A stretch of 16,944 nucleotides of DNA from Thalassospiraceae bacterium (lineage in GTDB: Bacteria > Pseudomonadota > Alphaproteobacteria > Rhodospirillales > Magnetovibrionaceae), in assembly GCA_030637205.1 (NCBI GenBank), contig DAOVVL010000005.1:1-16944 (forward strand), written 5' to 3'. Below, one piece after another: positions 12,752 to 16,944 of the stretch (positions within the stretch are counted from its first letter, which is position 1; each line of letters begins with the position of its first letter). The translations under genes were made by a program, and so were the position numbers. The notes beneath the pieces are model-generated. The model was not told the origin of the DNA. It was given only the letters and a program-made list of their open reading frames with translations, and ran no database searches.

Positions 12752-13642
12752 TTAATGCGCGATCTTTTGTTCGATCATGGTATTTTTCACAGACTTCTGA
12801 ACCTTAACAAACGCACGTTCTTCGATCTGGCGAACCCGTTCGCGTGAAATCCCAAATGACTGGCTGAGGTTTTCAAGCGTGGTCGGGCTTTCCTTCAGAC
12901 GCCGTTCCGACAAGATGGTGCGTTCGCGTGCGTTCAGGCCGTTCATGGCACCGGACAAAAGCTGGCGTTGGCGGATAAGTTCCTCAAAATTGCCCAGCTC
13001 GTCTTCCTGATTGATGCCATCATCGGTCAGCCAGTCCTGCCATTCATCATCGCCATCCATACGAACCGGTGAGTTCAGCGAACTGTCGGAACCGGACATG
13101 CGGCGGTTCATGGAAATTACTTCGGTTTCTGAAACGTCCAGGCGTTCTGCAATGATGGTGACATTTTCAGGGCTAAGGTCGCCATCTTCATAGGCTTCCA
13201 TTTGGCCTTTCAGGCGGCGAAGGTTGAAAAACAATTTTTTCTGGGCGGCTGTCGTGCCCATTTTAACCAACGACCACGAATGCAGGATATATTCCTGGAT
13301 GGCTGCCCGGATCCACCACATGGCGTAGGTGGAAAGGCGAAAACCTTTTTCAGGATCAAACTTCTTCACCGCCTGCATCATGCCGACGTTGCCTTCTGAA
13401 ATCAGCTCCGCCACCGGCAAACCATAGCCGCGAAAACCCATGGCGATCTTGACCACCAAACGCAGATGGCTGGTCACCAGTTGCGAAGCGGCATCGTGGT
13501 CTTCGCCGTAAACCCAGCGGCGTGCCAGATCCTGCTCCAGCTCAAGGGTAAGCATGGGGTATTTGCGAATTTCCTGAAGATAACGGCTGAGGTTCTGTTC
13601 CGGCGATAATCCGACGGGGGGTATATATTTAGCGCTGCCCAT
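12752..13642 (-). CDS. rpoH: RNA polymerase heat-shock sigma factor (sigma-32)
   Basis: A group 3 sigma factor that directs RNA polymerase to heat-shock and protein-quality genes. The 296-aa length fits. Region 2 is clear (VTSHLRLVVKIA, SEGNVGMMQAVKKFDPEKG, STYAMWWIRAAIQEYI). The diagnostic RpoH box reads QKKLFFNLRR (134-143). Region 4.2 is a helix-turn-helix (LSQSFGISRERVRQIEERA). I chose the ATG at 13642 because GGGAGA lies 8 nt upstream and MGSAKYIP fits the family; an in-frame start upstream would give 313 aa. It follows rluD with a 128-bp gap, an order widely conserved in alphaproteobacteria. A TTGACA promoter at the rluD stop suggests independent transcription. I cannot exclude control by messenger-RNA folding. 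Confidence 0.95.
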   Translation of the reverse strand: MGSAKYIPPVGLSPEQNLSRYLQEIRKYPMLTLELEQDLARRWVYGEDHDAASQLVTSHLRLVVKIAMGFRGYGLPVAELISEGNVGMMQAVKKFDPEKGFRLSTYAMWWIRAAIQEYILHSWSLVKMGTTAAQKKLFFNLRRLKGQMEAYEDGDLSPENVTIIAERLDVSETEVISMNRRMSGSDSSLNSPVRMDGDDEWQDWLTDDGINQEDELGNFEELIRQRQLLSGAMNGLNARERTILSERRLKESPTTLENLSQSFGISRERVRQIEERAFVKVQKSVKNTMIEQKIAH

Positions 13643-13744
13643 TATGGTTCTCCCGATTGCTCTGTTTTTTTCGCACTTTGCAGTTCCCTGCATTTGTGCC
13701 GGAAAAGCCGAGCCCCCTATTCACGCCGCGGTTTCCATTATCAG

Positions 13745-13774
13745 AGTGTATTACTCGGGTATTATTTGTGTCAA
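13745..13774 (-). promoter_or_regulatory. Putative rpoH promoter overlapping the rluD stop codon
   Basis: On the minus strand there is a consensus -35 TTGACA (13769-13774), whose TGA is the stop codon of rluD. An 18-nt spacer leads to TACACT (13745-13750). An alternative -10, TAATAC, has a 15-nt spacer. The rpoH leader would be about 95 nt. A short GAGT-AATAC-ACTC palindrome overlaps the -10 region. Confidence 0.5.
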
Positions 13775-14778
13775 ACTGTTTCTAGTTCGCAGACTATCTC
13801 CTTGATAAATGAAGGTATCTCTTGCTCAAGGTATATTTCTTTCCCCAGCTTTTCATGTAAAAACCCTAACTTATACGCATATAATGCCTGGTGCGTGAGA
13901 GATTCCACCCGGGCCAGCGCCGCGCTGGGCAGAAGTCTGGCACGGGTCTTGTCCGACCCCCCGTAAAGCGGGTCGCCCAGCACCGAATGGCCGATGGACG
14001 CCATATGCACGCGGATTTGATGGGTTCGCCCCGTTTTCAGTTGGCATTCAACCAGCGATACCAGCCCGCCATAGTTTTCAAGCACCCGGTAATGGGTGAG
14101 GGCGGTTTTGCCGCCACTTTTCAGCACCGCCATTTTTTTGCGATTTCTCGGTGATCGGCCCAGATTGCCCTCGATATCGCCTTCCAGCGGCTTGGGCACA
14201 CCCCACAGCAGCGCGTAATAGGCGCGCTTTAAGGTGTGCGCTGCAAATTGGCCGGAAAGGCTTTGGTGCGCCGCATCGTTCTTGGCCGCGATGATCAGGC
14301 CGCCGGTGCCCTTGTCCAGCCGGTGCACGATGCCGGGCCGGGCCACGCCGCCAATGCCTGAAAGCGAGCCTTTGCAATGGGCCAACAGCGCGTTGACCAG
14401 CGTGCCGTCCAGATTGCCCGCCGCCGGATGCACCACCAGACCTGGCGGTTTATCGACCACGATCACATGGTCGTCTTCATATATGACATCCAGTGCGATG
14501 TCCTGTGGCTGGGGTTCAGCCGCAACGGGGGGCGGCTCGATCAACGTATACACCTCGCCTGCCTTGGCTTTGCGCTTGGCCTCGCTAACCTCAGGGCCAT
14601 CGGGGCCATCGCCCGCAAAGACCTGTCCGTCGGCGATGAGCGCCTGAATGCGCGCGCGCGAAAGCTCACCAATGGCGTCCGCCAACACCCGGTCGAGACG
14701 CACCCCGGCCTTGTCTTGTGCCACCTTGACGGTGTATGTCCTCTGTTGCGCTTTGGCGCTATGATCAAGATCATTCAT
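13771..14778 (-). CDS. rluD: 23S rRNA pseudouridine synthase, RluD type
   Basis: This enzyme converts specific uridines of 23S rRNA (1911, 1915 and 1917 in E. coli numbering) to pseudouridine during large-subunit assembly. The 335-aa form has an N-terminal S4 RNA-binding domain (about 20-80, RLDRVLADAIGELSRARIQ). The catalytic domain carries HRLDKGTGGL with nucleophile Asp155, then LKRAYYALLWG and the C-terminal KTGRTHQIRVHM motif. Specificity among RluA/C/D types is by similarity and not certain. Start choice is weak: MNDLDHSAK has no clear ribosome-binding site, and longer in-frame ATG starts overlap the divergent gene at 14804. It precedes rpoH on the same strand. Confidence 0.92.
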   Translation of the reverse strand: MNDLDHSAKAQQRTYTVKVAQDKAGVRLDRVLADAIGELSRARIQALIADGQVFAGDGPDGPEVSEAKRKAKAGEVYTLIEPPPVAAEPQPQDIALDVIYEDDHVIVVDKPPGLVVHPAAGNLDGTLVNALLAHCKGSLSGIGGVARPGIVHRLDKGTGGLIIAAKNDAAHQSLSGQFAAHTLKRAYYALLWGVPKPLEGDIEGNLGRSPRNRKKMAVLKSGGKTALTHYRVLENYGGLVSLVECQLKTGRTHQIRVHMASIGHSVLGDPLYGGSDKTRARLLPSAALARVESLTHQALYAYKLGFLHEKLGKEIYLEQEIPSFIKEIVCELETV

Positions 14779-14803
14779 GTCAGATAGAGAGTGAACCGAA
14801 ACC

Positions 14804-15139
14804 ATGCAGGCGCTCAAGGGTATCGTTATATTTATGGGATTGATGATCATCACCGTGATGGTGCTGATCGTCTACGGCATGGTGCAAAAGGGCTCAGACC
14901 CTGATTTCTCATTCTTTGGCGATGATGCACCCCTAACCCTGTCCAGCACGCCATCCACAGGCGGGTTTGATCGCACCCAGCTGGGTTTGCCCGCCACGTC
15001 GCGCATCCTCAGCACCACAGCCGCCGAAGGCCGCCTGATATTGAACATCGACAGCGATGCCGATAATCAAATTGATCTGGTGATTTTGCTTGATCTTGAA
15101 ACCGGCCAGGTGGTGGGCCGGGTCGGGATCAAACCTTGA
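14804..15139 (+). CDS. 111-aa single-pass membrane protein beside rluD
   Basis: Residues about 5-27 form a hydrophobic helix near the N terminus, flanked by one Lys, so the remaining 80 or so residues probably lie in the periplasm. The C-terminal part is hydrophobic/acidic in alternation (LILNIDSDADNQIDLVILLD), which suggests a small beta-domain. I recall small membrane proteins of this shape beside rluD in other alphaproteobacteria, possibly annotated as a DUF6476-type family, but I cannot confirm that. The start lies 25 bp from the rluD ATG on the other strand. A TATGAT element at 14760-14765, inside rluD, could be its -10. The stop overlaps the start of the JAMM gene by 4 nt (TTGA), indicating coupled translation. 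Confidence 0.75.
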   Translation: MQALKGIVIFMGLMIITVMVLIVYGMVQKGSDPDFSFFGDDAPLTLSSTPSTGGFDRTQLGLPATSRILSTTAAEGRLILNIDSDADNQIDLVILLDLETGQVVGRVGIKP

Positions 15140-15582
15140 TCCGGGTAACGGATCAGCACCTGAACACCCTCAAGGCCGAAGCCGGGGCCGCGTTTCCGCT
15201 GGAATGTTGCGGCCTGTTGGCGGGCACGGTAGACGGCAAGGTCATTTCCGTGACGCGCACGGTACCCAGCCCCAATGTCAGCACGCATAGCGGCCGTGAT
15301 CATTTTGAAGTCGATGCCAAGGTGCGCTTTGATCTGATGCGCGACCTCGATGAAAGCAAACTTGAGCAAATCGTCGGCCACTATCATTCCCATCCCAATC
15401 ACAGCGGTGAGCCTTCGCCAACGGATTTGGACATGGCGTTCGAACCTGAAATGATCTGGCTGATCATCCCCCTTCAGTCAAAAGCAAAAGTTGACGACAT
15501 TGGCGCCTTTCGCCTTGATCGCGAGCTCAGGACCATTGAAAGTATCGACCTTGAAATCATTTCCGGCCCGGCGGGCGAATAA
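15136..15582 (+). CDS. JAMM/MPN metalloprotease, M67 (Mov34/PAD-1) family
   Basis: A 148-aa zinc isopeptidase-like protein. The complete JAMM motif is present: Glu23 in PLECCGLLAG, then H84-S-H86-P with Ser94 and Asp97 (H-x-H-x7-S-x2-D spacing exact). His84, His86 and Asp97 would bind zinc, with Glu23 as general base. Bacterial relatives such as Mec+ release cysteine from a sulfur-carrier protein or cut ubiquitin-like tails. No sulfur-carrier gene is visible here, so the substrate is unknown. There is no signal peptide, so it is cytoplasmic. The start is TTG, overlapping the upstream stop as TTGA; the resulting N terminus MIRVTDQHL fits the family and no better start exists. The aldolase gene follows after 15 bp. 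Confidence 0.9.
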   Translation: MIRVTDQHLNTLKAEAGAAFPLECCGLLAGTVDGKVISVTRTVPSPNVSTHSGRDHFEVDAKVRFDLMRDLDESKLEQIVGHYHSHPNHSGEPSPTDLDMAFEPEMIWLIIPLQSKAKVDDIGAFRLDRELRTIESIDLEIISGPAGE

Positions 15583-15597
15583 GAGCGACTTGAAGCG

Positions 15598-16695
15598 ATG
15601 AGCCAGAAGCAAACAAAAGCAAACTTCATGAGCGACAACGCCGCAGGTGCCACGCCCAAGGTGATGGCGGCCCTTCAAGATGCCAACGTTGGCAAAGCGC
15701 CCGCATACGGAAATGACACCTGGACTGAACGCGCAACTGGGGCCATCCGCGATGTGCTGGAAGCGCCAAACGCCGAAGTCCTGCTGACCGCCACCGGAAC
15801 GGCGGCCAATGCGCTGGCGCTGGCCACCATCACACCGCCCTACGGTGCCATTTATTGCCATCCACAGGCGCATATCAATTCTGATGAATGTGGCGCACCT
15901 GAATTTTATACGTCCGGGGCCAAGCTGGTTTTGGTTGAAGGCGAGCACGGCAAGATAAAGCCTGAGGATTTGAACGCCCTGTTGGAAGAAGGCGGGCGTG
16001 GCGTGCATCACGTCAAACCCGCAACCGTGTCCTTGTCCCAATCAACTGAAGCCGGAACCGTGTACAGCGTTGATGAGGTTCGCGCCATTGCAGATGTGGC
16101 CCATGCACATGGGCTTAAATTGCACATGGATGGGGCGCGCTTTGCCAATGCGCTGATCGCCACCGGGGCCAGCCCTTGTGAGCTAAGCTGGAAAGCAGGC
16201 GTGGACATATTGAGCTTTGGCTTGTCCAAAAACGGTGGCCTGTCCGCCGAAGCGGTGGTTCAGTTCAACCCGGTCCCCATGGAAGCAGGCAAGGCCAAGG
16301 GTGGCGCCAAGGGTGACGTAACTGATCTTGAGTTCCGACGCAAACGCGCCGGGCATCTGGTATCGAAAATGCGCTTTATCGCCGCGCAATGGATTGGCGC
16401 GTTAGATGGTGGTGACTGGCTTAAAACAGCAAGCCATGCCAACGCCCGCGCAGCTGAACTTGCAGACGGCCTGACAAGCTTGAAGGCCGCAGAACTGATG
16501 CACCCGGTTGAGGCCAACGAAGTATTTGTGCGCTTAGCCTCAAGTATTGCCGATCAACTGGAAGCGGACGGTTTTGGCTTTTACCGCTGGCAAAACACGC
16601 CCGCTGGCGTAACCTTGCGGCTGGTGACGGCGTTTGATACCACCGAAGACGAAACCGCAGAATTTTTAGACGCCGTCCGCCGGCACCTAGGCTAA
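15598..16695 (+). CDS. ltaE: Low-specificity L-threonine aldolase
   Basis: A PLP-dependent fold-type I enzyme that splits L-threonine or L-allo-threonine into glycine and acetaldehyde, in the cytoplasm. The 365-aa protein shows the N-terminal FMSDNAAGATPKV and the turn PAYGNDTWT. The cofactor region is LTATGTAANALAL, with HMDGARFANA holding the Asp that contacts the PLP ring nitrogen. The internal aldimine lysine, Lys211, lies in SFGLSKNGG. The SKN form is typical of the proteobacterial branch. The start at 15598 is plausible, with GAAGCG just upstream. A second in-frame ATG at 15628 (MSDNAAG) would remove only ten residues. The gene is the last of a three-gene run with the membrane protein and the JAMM protease, with no obvious metabolic link between them. 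Confidence 0.9.
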   Translation: MSQKQTKANFMSDNAAGATPKVMAALQDANVGKAPAYGNDTWTERATGAIRDVLEAPNAEVLLTATGTAANALALATITPPYGAIYCHPQAHINSDECGAPEFYTSGAKLVLVEGEHGKIKPEDLNALLEEGGRGVHHVKPATVSLSQSTEAGTVYSVDEVRAIADVAHAHGLKLHMDGARFANALIATGASPCELSWKAGVDILSFGLSKNGGLSAEAVVQFNPVPMEAGKAKGGAKGDVTDLEFRRKRAGHLVSKMRFIAAQWIGALDGGDWLKTASHANARAAELADGLTSLKAAELMHPVEANEVFVRLASSIADQLEADGFGFYRWQNTPAGVTLRLVTAFDTTEDETAEFLDAVRRHLG

Positions 16696-16713
16696 TAAAA
16701 CCTTTTCCGCCGC

Positions 16714-16944
16714 TTAACAATCTTCGTCCGATGACCCGTAGAGATTTCTTTCCTCTTCGTCGTTCAGTATCTTCTCTTTGGTCGACTTGAACTGCGTTTC
16801 GATTCCTTCGAGGGATTCTTCGCTATCGGGTTCTTGATAGACATACATTGGCTTGAACCCGAATTGAACATCGCCGCTATTATCCGTAACGTCAGCGGCG
16901 GCCAATGGGGCAACGGACACAGCCTGGAAAAGGATGCCCGCCCA
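16714..16944 (-). CDS. Secreted acidic protein, 5'-truncated by window edge
   Basis: The frame stays open to the right edge, so the true start lies outside. At the edge it reads WAGILFQAVSVAPLAAA followed by DVTDNSG. This looks like the hydrophobic core and cleavage site of a signal peptide, so the protein is probably exported. The visible mature part is about 60 aa, very acidic (many Glu and Asp), with a basic patch around KSTKEK, and ends in DEDC. I do not recognise it. A GTG at 16920 could be taken as a start, but it lies inside the signal peptide and would destroy it. It converges on the aldolase gene with 18 bp between stop codons and no visible terminator. Confidence 0.6.
   Translation of the reverse strand, partial: WAGILFQAVSVAPLAAADVTDNSGDVQFGFKPMYVYQEPDSEESLEGIETQFKSTKEKILNDEEERNLYGSSDEDC

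Noticed and set aside
1..16944. Mobile elements, CRISPR arrays, tRNA/rRNA genes
   Set aside because: No transposase or integrase motif, regularly spaced repeat, cloverleaf with TTCGA-type loop, or rRNA signature was found by eye.

Overview
This is a chromosomal window from an alphaproteobacterium. It is most likely a free-living member of the Rhodospirillales or a related order; this placement is inference. The clues are a histidyl-tRNA-synthetase-like HisZ next to purA, the rluD-rpoH order, a small membrane protein divergent from rluD, a DGAR/SKN-type low-specificity threonine aldolase, GC-rich codon use, and intergenic TTAA-N7-TTAA/TTAACC sites of the kind bound by CtrA. I see no rRNA, tRNA, CRISPR array, insertion sequence, phage gene or attachment site. 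The region looks like stable chromosomal backbone rather than an island.

Layout, left to right. Positions 1-206 hold nothing recognisable. A very small membrane-peptide gene (285-380, -) has its own intrinsic terminator and a CRP-like box upstream, and lies downstream of a Crp-family regulator (551-1249, -). A small Cys/His-rich protein (1504-1767, +) diverges from that regulator and converges on gamma-glutamyltransferase (1789-3339, -). Divergent from ggt is a two-gene, 4-nt-overlapping unit. It encodes a ChaN-type lipoprotein with a C-terminal PDZ domain, then a secreted M1-like zinc metallopeptidase (3508-6848, +). A 44-aa glycine-zipper membrane protein (6859-6993, -), absent from ordinary length cut-offs, converges on that unit and has an exact TTAA-N7-TTAA box in its promoter. 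hisZ-purA follow (7304-9816, +). Next come a 732-aa tail-anchored pseudokinase-like protein and a coupled 183-aa multi-pass membrane protein (9982-12740, +). These face rluD-rpoH (12752-14778, -). Divergent from rluD runs a tight unit: a single-pass membrane protein, a JAMM/M67 metalloprotease and threonine aldolase (14804-16695, +). The window ends inside a secreted acidic protein gene on the minus strand.

How the genes work together. Housekeeping functions dominate: histidine and AMP biosynthesis, 23S rRNA pseudouridylation, heat-shock sigma factor, and glutathione and threonine/glycine metabolism. Three less ordinary parts stand out. The first is the pseudokinase plus membrane-partner pair, which has lost every catalytic kinase residue I can align and is the best candidate for an undescribed system. 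The second is the ChaN-PDZ lipoprotein/M1-like peptidase pair, which probably acts in the cell envelope and carries 12-bp in-frame tandem duplications in both genes. The third is the two tiny membrane proteins, each with a strong ribosome-binding site and a plausible regulatory box (CRP-like and CtrA-like).

All family assignments are from reading motifs by eye; no database search was run.
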